A stretch of DNA of 64,000 bases from Rhizobium sp. WYJ-E13 (GTDB lineage Bacteria; Pseudomonadota; Alphaproteobacteria; Rhizobiales; Rhizobiaceae). This document shows positions 37,385-46,860 of the stretch, piece after piece. Position numbers and translations under genes: made by a program. Each line of letters starts with the position of its first letter. The stretch's first letter is position 1. Below the pieces are notes generated by a model. It saw only the letters and a list, made by a program, of their open reading frames with translations. It was not told where the DNA came from and did no database searches. The stretch spans positions 1,922,001 through 1,986,000 of the forward strand of contig NZ_CP076854.1 of assembly GCF_018987265.1 (NCBI RefSeq). Direction: 5' to 3'.

Positions 37385-38986
37385 ATGACCGACAACATTA
37401 CCAACTGGACAAAGTCAGACGACGCCCGCGTCGAAGACGCCATCCGTCGCGGCGCCTCCCGTCGCGATCTTCTGAAGATGATGCTGGCGAGCGGTGTAGC
37501 GCTTTCTGCCGGCGGCGCCGTCTTCGGCCGCGCCGAACGCGCACTTGCCGCGACGCCGGTTTCCGGCGGCCACATGAAAGCGGCCGGCATTTCGTCTTCG
37601 AACGCTGACACGCTCGATCCGGCGAAGGCTTCTCTCGGCACCGACTACGCGCGCTGTTGCATGGTCTACAACCGCCTGACCTTCATCGACGTGACCGGCA
37701 TCCCGCAAATGGAACTTGCTGAAAAGCTCGAGACCAAGGATGCCAAGACCTGGACTGTCACGCTGCGCAAGGGCGTCACATACCACAACGGCAAGACCCT
37801 GACCTCCGCCGACGTCGTGTTCGCGCTCAAGCGTCACCTTGATCCGGCCGTCGGCTCGAAGGTTGCCAAGATTGCCGCCCAGATCACCGAGGTCAAGGCG
37901 ATCGACCCGACCACGGTCGAAATCGTGCTGAAGGCACCCAATGCCGACCTTCCCTACATTCTGGCGCTGCATCACTTCATGATCGTGCAGGACGGCACGA
38001 CCGATTTTTCCAAGGGCATCGGCACTGGCCCCTTCGTCCTGGAAACGTTCGAGCCGGGCGTCCGCTCCATCGTGAAGAAGAACACGAACTACTGGAAGCC
38101 GAACCTGCCGCATCTCGATTCTTTCGAGTACTTCGCCATCAGCGATCCCAGCGCCCGCGTCAATGCACTGCTGGCCGGCGATGTCCAGTTCTGCTCCGCC
38201 GTCGATCCGCGTTCCGCCAAGCTCCTCGACGGACAAAAAGGCTTTGCGCTTTCGCGGACGAACACCGGCACCTATACGAACCTGAACATTCGCCTCGACA
38301 TGAACAAGCCCGATTTCGTGACGGGTATGAAGTATCTTGTCGATCGCGAGCAGATCGTGAACGCGGCGCTTCGTGGCTTCGGCGAAGTCAGCAACGACCA
38401 GCCGATTTCGGCGGTCAATGCCTTCCACAATCCGAACCTGAAGCCAAAGGCATTCGATCCCGACAAGGCCAAGCACTATTTCCAGAAGGCAGGGGTTCTC
38501 GGCCAGTCGATCCCGGTCGTTGCTTCCCCGGCAGCGGACTCCTCTGTCGACATGGCGATGATCATTCAGGCCGCCGGTGCCGATATCGGCCTGAAGCTCG
38601 ATATCCAGCGCGTGCCCTCGGACGGCTATTGGGACAAGTATTGGCTCAAGGCGCCGATCCACTTCGGCAACATCAATCCGCGGCCGACGCCGGACATCTA
38701 TTTCTCGCTGCTTTACTCGTCCGATGCGCCGTGGAACGAAAGCCAGTACAAGTCGCCGAAATTCGACTCCATGATGCTGGAAGCGCGCGGATTGCTCGAC
38801 GATGCCAAGCGCCACGAGATCTACAACGAGATGCAGTCCATGATCTCGGAAGAAGCCGGCACCATCATCCCGGCCACCACGATGAATGCCGACGGCATTT
38901 CCAGCAAGGTCAAGGGCCTTCTGCCCAACCCGCTCGGTGGCATGATGGGCTACGCCATGGCCGAATATGTCTGGCTGGAAGCCTGA
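37385..38986 (+). CDS. ABC peptide/opine-type solute-binding protein (family 5), Tat-like signal
   Basis: 533 residues, DppA/OppA-type binding protein. An unusually long N-terminus precedes a twin-Arg signal (SRRDLLKMMLASGVALSAGG), implying Tat export. Family landmarks include YHNGKTLTSADVVFALKRHL and GTGPFVLETFEPG. It captures the substrate of the downstream permeases. Substrates of this family include peptides, opines and cyclic or polyamine-like compounds. A pair of strong hairpins follows its stop. Confidence 0.92.
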   Translation: MTDNITNWTKSDDARVEDAIRRGASRRDLLKMMLASGVALSAGGAVFGRAERALAATPVSGGHMKAAGISSSNADTLDPAKASLGTDYARCCMVYNRLTFIDVTGIPQMELAEKLETKDAKTWTVTLRKGVTYHNGKTLTSADVVFALKRHLDPAVGSKVAKIAAQITEVKAIDPTTVEIVLKAPNADLPYILALHHFMIVQDGTTDFSKGIGTGPFVLETFEPGVRSIVKKNTNYWKPNLPHLDSFEYFAISDPSARVNALLAGDVQFCSAVDPRSAKLLDGQKGFALSRTNTGTYTNLNIRLDMNKPDFVTGMKYLVDREQIVNAALRGFGEVSNDQPISAVNAFHNPNLKPKAFDPDKAKHYFQKAGVLGQSIPVVASPAADSSVDMAMIIQAAGADIGLKLDIQRVPSDGYWDKYWLKAPIHFGNINPRPTPDIYFSLLYSSDAPWNESQYKSPKFDSMMLEARGLLDDAKRHEIYNEMQSMISEEAGTIIPATTMNADGISSKVKGLLPNPLGGMMGYAMAEYVWLEA

Positions 38987-39000
38987 CCGAGCCGACCGTG

Positions 39001-39078
39001 TCCGGGAGGCCAATGCTCTCCCGGATGCCACGGCCGTTCGTCGCAGATGCAAGGCGGGAGATCTCGCCTTGCATCTGC
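39001..39078 (+). other. Two intercistronic hairpins after the binding-protein gene
   Basis: The first stem is TCCGGGAG (39001-39008) with CTCCCGGA (39018-39025). The second is a 14-bp perfect stem, GCAGATGCAAGGCG (39043-39056) with its complement at 39065-39078. They lie between the binding protein and the first permease, with no U-run. Likely an mRNA-stabilising block that keeps the binding protein in excess. Confidence 0.65.
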
Positions 39079-39217
39079 CACTTGCAGCTTATGCCTCCCT
39101 TGCCGGAGCGCGCATCAATGATGTCAGACAAAAAGTCCGCAGCTTATGTCTGCACGGCGTGCTTTAATCGGCAAAGCGAAGCGACTGTCGTCCATCATAT
39201 GCGGCTGGAGATCTCTT

Positions 39218-40168
39218 ATGAATGCTGAAATCCCGACCATGATCGGAAAGCGGCTGATCCTCAGCGTGATCACGCTGCTCATCGTTTCCTTCGCGGTCTT
39301 CTTCGCCACCAACATGCTGCCAGGCGACACCGCAACCATCCTGCTCGGTCAGGCCGCAACGCCGGAGGCGGTGGAGGGACTTCGCCATGCCATGCATCTC
39401 GACCAGCCGGCCGTGCTGCGCTTTCTGCGCTGGATCGCTGGGGTCCTGACAGGTGATCTCGGCACGTCATACGCCAACAACATGCCCATCGCGACGCTGA
39501 TCGGCAGCCGTTTCGTCAATACGATGGAGCTTGCCGGCATCACTGCACTCGTCGCCGTGCCGCTCGCTCTGACGCTCGGCATTACCGCAGCAGTCATGCG
39601 CGGCTCGATCTATGACCGTATCGTCACGGTGCTCACCATCGGCGTGATCTCGGTTCCCGAATTTGTGGTCGCCTCGACTGCCGTGCTGATCTTCGCCGTC
39701 TATCTGAAATGGCTGCCGGCCATCTCCTTCGTCAACGAGGTGCATTCGCTGTCCGACCTGCTGCGCATGTATGCCATGCCGGTGGTGACGCTGACCTTTG
39801 TGGTCTCCGCGCAGATCATCCGCATGACCCGTGCCGCAGTGATCGAGACACTCTCGACGCCCTATGTGGAGATGGCACTGCTGAAGGGCGCGTCGCGCAG
39901 CCGGATCGTGCTGAAACACGCCCTGCCCAATTCGCTTGGCCCCATTGTCAACGCGCTGGCGCTCTCGCTCTCCTATCTGATCGGCGGGGTCATCATCATC
40001 GAGACGATCTTCAACTATCCCGGGATCGCCAAGCTCATGGTCGATGCCGTGGCCACGCGCGACCTGCCGCTGATCCAGACCTGCGCTCTGATCTTCTGTC
40101 TCGGCTACCTGATCCTGATCACCATTGCCGACATCGTTGCAATCGTCTCCAATCCGAGGCTCCGGTGA
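39218..40168 (+). CDS. ABC peptide-type permease (DppB-like)
   Basis: 316 residues from ATG 39218, with GGAGATCTC upstream; earlier in-frame starts overlap the hairpin region. Six membrane helices, the N-terminal MIGKRLILSVITLLIVSF typical of DppB-type permeases, and the EAA loop EMALLKGASRSRIVLKHALP. Its stop overlaps the next start (TGATG). Confidence 0.92.
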   Translation: MNAEIPTMIGKRLILSVITLLIVSFAVFFATNMLPGDTATILLGQAATPEAVEGLRHAMHLDQPAVLRFLRWIAGVLTGDLGTSYANNMPIATLIGSRFVNTMELAGITALVAVPLALTLGITAAVMRGSIYDRIVTVLTIGVISVPEFVVASTAVLIFAVYLKWLPAISFVNEVHSLSDLLRMYAMPVVTLTFVVSAQIIRMTRAAVIETLSTPYVEMALLKGASRSRIVLKHALPNSLGPIVNALALSLSYLIGGVIIIETIFNYPGIAKLMVDAVATRDLPLIQTCALIFCLGYLILITIADIVAIVSNPRLR

Positions 40169-41019
40169 TGACACAAAGCGCCCTGTCGCCCTCCCGCCTC
40201 GGCTATTTCGGCTACACATTCAGTCCGGTCGGCATGGTCGCCTTTCTGGTGATCCTGTTCTGGGCCGTCGTCGCGATCCTCGGGCCGCATATCGCGCCCT
40301 ACCCGATCGGCAAGATCGTCGACACGGACTATTTCGGCCCGATCAGTTCTAAGTTCTGGCTCGGTTCGGATTATCTCGGACGCGACATGCTCTCGCGCAT
40401 CATTCTCGGCGCGCGCTACACGCTGGGCATCGCGCTTGCCGGTGTGCTCATCGCCTCCAGTAGCGGCGTCATCCTCGGCATGGCGGCAGCGGTCATCGGC
40501 GGCTGGTTCGATACTTTGCTCAGCCGTTTCATGGATGCGATGATCTCCATCCCCAGCAAGCTTTTCGGTCTGGTCGTCGTGGCCGCAGTCGGCTCGTCGC
40601 TGCCCGCTCTCATCATGACGCTCGCCGTCATCTACATTCCGGGCTCCTATCGCTTCGCCCGTGCGCTGGCGGTGAATGTCAACACGATGGATTTCATCAC
40701 GGTTGCCCGGATTCGCGGCGAAAATACCCTGTATCTGGCCGTGTCGGAGATATTGCCCAATATCATCCGGCCCGTGCTCGCCGATTTCGGGCTGCGCTTC
40801 GTCTTCATCGTCCTGCTTCTCTCCGGCCTCTCCTTCCTCGGCCTTGGCGTACAGCCACCACTCGCCGACTGGGGTGCGCTGGTGCACGAGAACATTCAGG
40901 GCCTGCCCTTCGGCTCGGCTGCTGTCATCGCACCGTCGATCGCGATTGCCAGCCTGACGATCAGCGTCAACCTGCTGATCGACAACCTGCCCCGCAAGAT
41001 CCGCGACCGGAGCGCCTGA
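40168..41019 (+). CDS. ABC peptide-type permease (DppC-like)
   Basis: 283 residues from ATG 40168, overlapping the DppB-like stop by 1 nt. DppC pattern: WLGSDYLGRDMLSRIILGAR after the first helix, EAA-type loop VARIRGENTLYLAVSEILP, and GLGVQPPLADWG near the end. It pairs with the DppB-like permease and the fused ATPase downstream. Confidence 0.92.
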   Translation: MTQSALSPSRLGYFGYTFSPVGMVAFLVILFWAVVAILGPHIAPYPIGKIVDTDYFGPISSKFWLGSDYLGRDMLSRIILGARYTLGIALAGVLIASSSGVILGMAAAVIGGWFDTLLSRFMDAMISIPSKLFGLVVVAAVGSSLPALIMTLAVIYIPGSYRFARALAVNVNTMDFITVARIRGENTLYLAVSEILPNIIRPVLADFGLRFVFIVLLLSGLSFLGLGVQPPLADWGALVHENIQGLPFGSAAVIAPSIAIASLTISVNLLIDNLPRKIRDRSA

Positions 41020-41020
41020 T

Positions 41021-42676
41021 ATGAGCAAGCTTGTCGAAATCCGAAACCTGCATGTCGAGGCGACCACCGACTCAGGCCGGCGCATCGAAATCATCAAGGG
41101 CGTCGATATAGAGATCGCGAACGGCGAGATCGTGGCGCTGATCGGGGAAAGCGGCTCGGGGAAGACCACCATTGCGCTGACGCTGATGGGGCATACCCGG
41201 CCGGGCTGCCAGATCTCCGCAGGCGCGATCATGTTCGACGGCAAGGACATGGCCAGGCTCTCCGAACGCGAGCGCTCCGCCGTGCGCGGCACGGAAGTGG
41301 CCTATGTGCCGCAAAGCGCTGCGGCCGCCTTCAACCCGGCGCAGACGATCATGGATCAGGTTATCGAAGTGGCCCGAATCCACGGCCTGATGACGCCGGA
41401 AAAGGCGCGCGAGCGGGCGATCGAACTCTTCAGGGCCTTGTCGCTTCCCTCGCCGGAAACGATTGGTGGGCGCTATCCGCATCAGGTTTCGGGCGGCCAG
41501 CTGCAACGGCTGGCCGCCGCGATGGCGCTGATCGGCGATCCCAAGCTCGTCATATTCGACGAACCGACCACGGCGCTGGACGTAACGACGCAGATCGACG
41601 TCCTGAAAGCCTTCAAGTCGGTGATGAAGGCCGGCGGCATTTCCGGCGTCTATGTTTCGCACGATCTCGCAGTCGTAGCGCAGATCGCCGACCGAATCGT
41701 CGTGCTCAGGGACGGCGAGCTGCAGGAAGAAGGCACGACGCCAGACATTCTATCGACGCCCAAGCATGCCTACACGCAGGAGCTGCTGGCCGCGTTCGAG
41801 CCGAAGGAAACACAATTTGCCGACAAGCCGGTCGAGACACCGCGCCCGCTTCTCGAGATCGAGAATGTCATCGCCGGCTATGGACCAATCCAGTCTGACG
41901 GCCTGCCTTTCATTCAGGCCGTGCGCTTGGTCAGCCTGACGGTGGAGAAGGGCCGCAACCTCGGCGTCATCGGCGAATCCGGCTGCGGAAAATCGACGCT
42001 TGCCCGGTGCATAGCCGGCATCCTGCCCGCCAATGCCGGCAAGATCATTTTCGACGGCAAGGAACTCAACCACGCAGCGCGCCGACGTTCACGCGATCAG
42101 TTGCGCGAAATGCAGATCGTTTTCCAGTACGCCGACACGGCGCTGAACCCGGCCAAGCCCATCGACGACATACTCAGCCGGCCCTTGAGCTTCTATCACG
42201 GCCTGACGGGAAAAGCCCGCTCGGCGCGCGTGGAAGAACTCCTCGACATGGTGCATCTGCCGAAGGCGCTGCGCTATCGCCACCCGTCCGAACTTTCCGG
42301 CGGGCAGAAACAGCGCATCAACTTCGCGCGCGCTCTGGCCGCCAATCCGAAGCTGATCATCTGCGACGAGATCACATCCGCGCTGGATACCGTGGTCGCC
42401 GCCGCGATCATCGAACTGCTGAAGGAATTGCAGCGCGAACTCGATCTCTCCTACATCTTCATCAGCCACGACCTGTCGGTGGTCGAAGCGATCTGTGACG
42501 AGATCGCGGTCATGTATCGCGGCGAAAAGGTCGAGCACCTGACACGGGAAGACGTGAAGACGCCGACGCATCCTTATTCGAAGCTCCTCTTCTCGTCCGT
42601 GCCCAAGCTCGACCCGAGCTGGCTCGACAATCTCGTGCTGGAGCCGGAGCTGGTGCGGCAATACGGCGGGGCGTGA
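41021..42676 (+). CDS. ABC peptide-type importer ATPase, two fused ATPase domains (DppD-DppF like)
   Basis: 551 residues with two complete nucleotide-binding domains. Domain 1: Walker A GESGSGKTT, signature VSGGQLQR, Walker B LVIFDEP. Domain 2: Walker A GESGCGKST, signature LSGGQKQR and ICDEITSALD. The fused form replaces the usual separate DppD and DppF. It starts 1 nt after the DppC-like stop. Confidence 0.93.
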   Translation: MSKLVEIRNLHVEATTDSGRRIEIIKGVDIEIANGEIVALIGESGSGKTTIALTLMGHTRPGCQISAGAIMFDGKDMARLSERERSAVRGTEVAYVPQSAAAAFNPAQTIMDQVIEVARIHGLMTPEKARERAIELFRALSLPSPETIGGRYPHQVSGGQLQRLAAAMALIGDPKLVIFDEPTTALDVTTQIDVLKAFKSVMKAGGISGVYVSHDLAVVAQIADRIVVLRDGELQEEGTTPDILSTPKHAYTQELLAAFEPKETQFADKPVETPRPLLEIENVIAGYGPIQSDGLPFIQAVRLVSLTVEKGRNLGVIGESGCGKSTLARCIAGILPANAGKIIFDGKELNHAARRRSRDQLREMQIVFQYADTALNPAKPIDDILSRPLSFYHGLTGKARSARVEELLDMVHLPKALRYRHPSELSGGQKQRINFARALAANPKLIICDEITSALDTVVAAAIIELLKELQRELDLSYIFISHDLSVVEAICDEIAVMYRGEKVEHLTREDVKTPTHPYSKLLFSSVPKLDPSWLDNLVLEPELVRQYGGA

Positions 42677-42742
42677 GGCACTTCCCGCGAAAGTGGAAGC
42701 CGGTCTCGCGTGCGGAAATGCCCTCGAAGAAAGCGTCGCGTC

Positions 42743-43222
42743 TCATACCGTAAACAGGCTCGTCAGCGGCAGGTGCGATTTCACGATGGGTGATTTGAGC
42801 ACCACGAAGCTGAAATATTTGTCGATGCCGATATCCATGTCGGTCAGCCGTTCCATGATCGTCTGATATTCGCCGATTCCGGCGGTCACGAATTTCACGA
42901 GATAATCATAGCCGCCCGAGACGAGATGGCACTCGATCACCTGGTCGATTTTCTCGACGACGGCAAGGAAGCGGGCGAAATCGACTTGGCGGTGGTTCTT
43001 CAGCGTGATTTCGGTGAAGACAGTCAGCGTCTGTCCGAGCTTGGCGAGATTGATCTGAGCGGAGTAGCCCTCGATATAGCCTTCCGCCTGCAATCGCTTG
43101 ACGCGCATCAGGCAGGGGCTCGGAGACAGGTGCACGAGATCGGCCAATTCCACGTTGGTGATGCGGCCGTTCTTCTGCAGCTCGTAGAGAATCTTGATGT
43201 CCGTCCGGTCGAGTTTCATCAT
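42743..43222 (-). CDS. Lrp/AsnC-family transcriptional regulator
   Basis: About 159 residues from ATG 43222 (MMKLDRTDIKILYELQKNGR). The N-terminal AsnC helix-turn-helix contains TNVELADLVHLSPSPCLMRVKRLQ, followed by a RAM ligand-binding domain (ECHLVSGGYDYLVKFV). It lies between the peptide-type importer operon and the divergent DadA-like oxidase, either of which it may control in response to an amino acid. It reads away from the oxidase gene across a 220-bp divergent region. Confidence 0.9.
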   Translation of the reverse strand: MMKLDRTDIKILYELQKNGRITNVELADLVHLSPSPCLMRVKRLQAEGYIEGYSAQINLAKLGQTLTVFTEITLKNHRQVDFARFLAVVEKIDQVIECHLVSGGYDYLVKFVTAGIGEYQTIMERLTDMDIGIDKYFSFVVLKSPIVKSHLPLTSLFTV

Positions 43223-43445
43223 CGGCCTTCGCCTTCCCATTCTCTTGCAGCATAAAATTCTGCCGTTTGTCTCAAACAACGTTAGCATAGCCTGGTCTTT
43301 TGTCCATCAAGCCGTGAAAACCGAAATGGCGCAGAAGATTTCGATGCGGGACGGGATACCAGAATTTTCTGCCGCCAAGTCCGGAACTGCGGTTCCGCAT
43401 GCGTGTAGCAAGCGCCTAGTGTCTGCTTAATACATGGAGATTCCG

Positions 43446-44768
43446 ATGCCCGCGCCGTTGACCCTCATCGAGACCCCTTCGAACCCGCCACACGAGGCCG
43501 ACGTCGTCGTGATAGGCGGCGGCATTGTCGGTGTTTTCACGGCCTATTTCCTGACACAACGCGGTCTGAAGACCGTTCTGCTCGAGAAAGGCCGTATCGG
43601 GGCTGAGCAGTCGAGCAGGAACTGGGGCTGGTGCCGCCAGCAGAACCGCGATGCGCGCGAACTTCCCATCGCGACCAAGAGCCTAGACCTCTGGGAGCGC
43701 TTCGTGGCCGAAACCGGCGAGGATATCGGCTTCCGCCGCTGCGGCCTCCTCTATCTCAGCAACAACGAGGCCGAAATTGCCGGCTGGGCGCGCTGGCGCG
43801 ACTTTGCAAAGACAGCCGGGGTAACAACGCATATGTTGTCAGCCTCCGAAGCTGCCGAAAAGGGCCAGGCAACGGGCCGCGCCTGGAGAGGTGGTGTCTT
43901 TTCGCCGACCGACGGAATTGCCGATCCGTCCAAGGCAGCTCCGGCCGTCGCGCGTGCGATCATGAAGCTCGGCGGCACCGTCATCCAGAACTGCGCGGCG
44001 CGCGGAATCGAGACCGAAGGCGGTCGCCTGAGCGCGGTTGTCACCGAACGCGGCACGATCCGCACGAAGATCGCGATCCTGTCCGGCGGCGCCTGGGCCT
44101 CCTCGTTCTGCCGGCAGCTCGGCATTCGTTTCCCGCAGGCGTCCATCCGGTCCTCCATCGTCGCCGTGTCGAGCGCGGCGGGCATTCCGCCGGCGCTGCA
44201 TACGAAGGACATTTCGGTCACGAGCCGCAGCAACGGCGATTACACGCTGGCGATCAGCGGCCGCGCCCGCGTTGACCCTACGCTCCAGCAAGTGAGGTTC
44301 CTGCCGCAATTCCTGCCTATGTTCGCCAAGCGTTGGCAGTTACTTTCCCCCGGCGGTCTTGAAGGCATGCGAAGCGGGCATGAAACCGTTTCCCCCTGGC
44401 GTCTCGACCGTCCCACGCCCATGGAGCGCATGCGCATCCTCGATCCCAAGCCGGATCAGGGAACGCTCCGTCTCATTCATGATCGGGCGCTGGACCTATT
44501 GCCGGAGCTCAAGAGCACAAGGATCACTGGCACCTGGGCCGGCTATATCGACTCCACACCGGACGGTGTGCCGGGAATCGGCGAAATCGAGAGCCTGCCC
44601 GGCTTCATCCTCGCCGCCGGCTTTTCCGGCCACGGCTTCGGCATCGGGCCCGGTGCGGGCCATCTGATTGCGGACATCGCATCAGGCGCCGAACCCATCG
44701 TCGACCCCAAGCCCTACCATCCCTCCCGTTTCGCGGCCTCTGCCTGGGGGAAAGTCTCGGAGTTCTGA
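43446..44768 (+). CDS. FAD-dependent D-amino acid/glycine oxidase-like protein (DadA/DAO family)
   Basis: 440 residues from ATG 43446, with GGAG upstream; the ATG at 43434 overlaps that site. FAD-binding VVIGGGIVGVFTAYFL and SSRNWGWCRQQNRD early. The C-terminal flavin contact is GFSGHGFGIGPGAG. It belongs to the DAO superfamily, which oxidises D-amino acids, sarcosine or glycine to imino acids. Divergent from the Lrp gene. Next to a DSD1-family enzyme and RidA, which would handle the imine product. Substrate not determined. Confidence 0.9.
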   Translation: MPAPLTLIETPSNPPHEADVVVIGGGIVGVFTAYFLTQRGLKTVLLEKGRIGAEQSSRNWGWCRQQNRDARELPIATKSLDLWERFVAETGEDIGFRRCGLLYLSNNEAEIAGWARWRDFAKTAGVTTHMLSASEAAEKGQATGRAWRGGVFSPTDGIADPSKAAPAVARAIMKLGGTVIQNCAARGIETEGGRLSAVVTERGTIRTKIAILSGGAWASSFCRQLGIRFPQASIRSSIVAVSSAAGIPPALHTKDISVTSRSNGDYTLAISGRARVDPTLQQVRFLPQFLPMFAKRWQLLSPGGLEGMRSGHETVSPWRLDRPTPMERMRILDPKPDQGTLRLIHDRALDLLPELKSTRITGTWAGYIDSTPDGVPGIGEIESLPGFILAAGFSGHGFGIGPGAGHLIADIASGAEPIVDPKPYHPSRFAASAWGKVSEF

Positions 44769-44898
44769 GATCGGAAGGTCTGCGGCATTTGTCGCTGCGG
44801 ACCTGGGACGGAGATGAGCAGTCGCGCAGCACGCCTCGACCCAACGCTCTGACAGTGTGTCGAAGGTGGCAATCACACCGAGAAACCCGGCGGCAACA

Positions 44899-44937
44899 TT
44901 AATGCTGGGGTAAATTCAGCATTCAGTATTCATTAAT
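44899..44937 (+). promoter_or_regulatory. Inverted-repeat candidate regulatory site upstream of the DSD1-family gene
   Basis: AATGCTG (44901-44907) and CAGCATT (44917-44923) form a 7-bp inverted repeat with a 9-nt spacer in an AT-rich stretch that also contains two ATTAAT copies. It lies 65-90 nt before the start at 44990. The spacing could suit a dimeric regulator; which one is unknown. Confidence 0.4.
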
Positions 44938-44989
44938 TGCCGTCTTTACGGATTGGCGGCAAGCTGGAATCAAACCGGAGACCGGACTT

Positions 44990-46168
44990 ATGGATGCCAG
45001 GACGCTTGATATGCGCGCAGACCCCAATATTGCCAACACGCTCGAAAGCCTCGAAACGCCCTGCCTTGTGGTGGATGCAGACAGGATGGAGAAAAACATC
45101 GCGCGGTTGCGGACGCGCCTTGACGCTCTGGGCGTCTCGCTGCGCCCACATCTGAAAACGGCCAAGTCGGTCGAGGCCGCCCGCAAGGTCATGACCACAC
45201 CGCAGGGACCCGCAACCGTATCGACCTTGAAGGAAGCCGAGCAGTTCGCCGCTGCAGGCGTTCGCGACATGATCTATGCAGTCGGCATCGCCCCCGACAA
45301 GCTCGCCCGTGTCGCCGAGATGCAGGCCCGCGGCATCGATCTCATGGTGCTGGCCGACAATGTCGAGCAGGCGCAGGCCATCGCGGCCGCGTCGAAGACG
45401 GCGGTTTCGCCCATTCCTGCCCTCATCGAGATCGACTGCGACGGCCATCGCTCTGGCGTTCCGCCTTATGACCGTGCCCGCCTGCTTGAGATCGGCGAGG
45501 TGCTTGCCACAGGCGCCGAATTGCGCGGCGTGCTGACCCATGCCGGCGACAGCTATCGCGGCGGTGGCCCCGAGGCTCAGGAGCGCTTCGCAGAGGCAGA
45601 ACGCAAGGCTGTGGTCGAGGCAGCGCAGGCCCTGCGTGCCGCCGGCCTCCCATGCCCGGTCGTCAGTGTCGGTTCGACGCCGACCGCCCATCACGCAAAG
45701 GATCTGACAGGCGTGACCGAGGTTCGCGCCGGCGTCTTCGTGTTCTTCGATCTGGTCATGGCAGGGATCGGGGTCTGCCGGGTGGACGATATTGCGCTCA
45801 GCGTTCTGGCCACCGTCATCGGCCACCAGCGCGAGAAGGGCTGGATCATCACCGATGGCGGCTGGATGTCGCTGTCGCGGGACCGCGGTACCAGCAAGCA
45901 GCCCGTCGACATGGGCTTCGGACTGGTCTGCGACGTGAACGGCAATGTTTTCAACGATGTGATCGTTGCGGATGTGAGCCAGGAGCACGGGATTATCGCC
46001 GTCCGGCCCGGCTCGAACGGTCGCCTTCCCGAGCTTGCCGTCGGCGACCGGGTCCGCATCCTGCCTAACCACGCCTGCGCGACCGCGGCACAGCACGGCG
46101 CCTATCATGTCGTGCGCGGTACCTCGCATGATGTGGAAGCCGTCTGGCCGCGTTTTGGAGGCTGGTGA
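44990..46168 (+). CDS. DSD1-family PLP enzyme (BhcC-like 3-hydroxy-D-aspartate aldolase or D-threonine aldolase)
   Basis: 392 residues. Alanine-racemase-like barrel with ETPCLVVDADRMEKNI, the PLP Lys in RPHLKTAKS (Lys56), and the C-terminal metal site His-x-Cys in LPNHACATAAQH. Known members are D-threonine aldolase, D-serine dehydratase and the beta-hydroxyaspartate aldolase BhcC (glycine + glyoxylate). BhcB- and BhcD-like genes 1-3 kb downstream favour the last, but a bhcA-type aminotransferase is not seen. The stop overlaps the RidA start. Confidence 0.88.
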   Translation: MDARTLDMRADPNIANTLESLETPCLVVDADRMEKNIARLRTRLDALGVSLRPHLKTAKSVEAARKVMTTPQGPATVSTLKEAEQFAAAGVRDMIYAVGIAPDKLARVAEMQARGIDLMVLADNVEQAQAIAAASKTAVSPIPALIEIDCDGHRSGVPPYDRARLLEIGEVLATGAELRGVLTHAGDSYRGGGPEAQERFAEAERKAVVEAAQALRAAGLPCPVVSVGSTPTAHHAKDLTGVTEVRAGVFVFFDLVMAGIGVCRVDDIALSVLATVIGHQREKGWIITDGGWMSLSRDRGTSKQPVDMGFGLVCDVNGNVFNDVIVADVSQEHGIIAVRPGSNGRLPELAVGDRVRILPNHACATAAQHGAYHVVRGTSHDVEAVWPRFGGW

Positions 46169-46557
46169 TGACGAGATTGCTGGACATCAGCACGGATGAA
46201 GCGCCGCGCCCGGCAGGACATTACGTCCAGGCCAGGCGCGCGGGTGATCATCTCTATATATCCGGGCAATTGCCGATCCGGGCCGACGGGGAGCCCCTGC
46301 CCGACGACATGTTCGAGACGCAGGCCGCGCAAGCCATCGACAACATGCTGGCCATCCTGAAGGCTGCTGGCGGACAACCGGCCGATCTCGTGCGCGTGAC
46401 AGCCTATATTGTCGGGGTCAGCAATTGGCCGCGTTTCAACAAGGTCTATGCCGAGCGGCTGGGCGAGGCGTGCCCCGCCCGCACGGTCGTTCCCGTCCCT
46501 GAACTGCACTATGGCTACCTCGTCGAGATCGACGCGGTTGCCGTGATCGGCCCGTAA
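46168..46557 (+). CDS. RidA/YjgF-family enamine/imine deaminase
   Basis: 129 residues from ATG 46168, overlapping the preceding stop (TGATG). RidA fold with LYISGQLPIRADGE, and CPARTVVPVPEL, which carries the conserved Arg that binds the carboxylate. RidA proteins hydrolyse reactive 2-enamine or imine products of PLP and flavin enzymes. Placed to clean up products of the oxidase and the DSD1-family enzyme. Confidence 0.9.
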   Translation: MTRLLDISTDEAPRPAGHYVQARRAGDHLYISGQLPIRADGEPLPDDMFETQAAQAIDNMLAILKAAGGQPADLVRVTAYIVGVSNWPRFNKVYAERLGEACPARTVVPVPELHYGYLVEIDAVAVIGP

Positions 46558-46599
46558 ATCCGCGACGATAACCGGGCCCACCCGGATCAACGTCCCTGA

Positions 46600-46860
46600 C
46601 TCGACTGCTCAGATCCATCCAAAGCGATCCGGAACTACCGGCCCGGGCCGGTGTCGTGGTCATCGGTGGCGGCATGATCGGCGCGTCCGCCGGCGCTCCT
46701 ATGCGGACCGCACGCCGGATGCCGTGCCAGTAATCTCAGCAGTCGAGCGCGTGCGCGGCCTTTATCTGGTGCCGGCGGATCCGGCCGCGGTTTCGGCATC
46801 GGCTCGGGCATCGATCACTTGGCAGCGGATCTCCGGAGCCCGGTTCATTCACCCACAGCA
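46600..46860 (+). pseudogene. Decayed FAD-dependent oxidoreductase (DAO family), internally deleted
   Basis: Near 46645 the sequence encodes ARAGVVVIGGGMIGAS, an N-terminal FAD motif. It then jumps to a C-terminal segment RRSYADRTPDAVPVISAVERVRGLYL in another frame, and after a further shift GGSGRGFGIGSGIDHLAADL, matching the GFSGHGFGIGPGAG end of DAO proteins. The middle ~300 residues are gone. The rest of 46558-47009 has no gene. This is a second oxidase that once stood in this cluster. Confidence 0.75.

Noticed and set aside
37415..39052. A 545-codon open frame on the minus strand.
   Set aside because: Antisense to the family 5 binding protein, whose signal peptide and motifs are clear.
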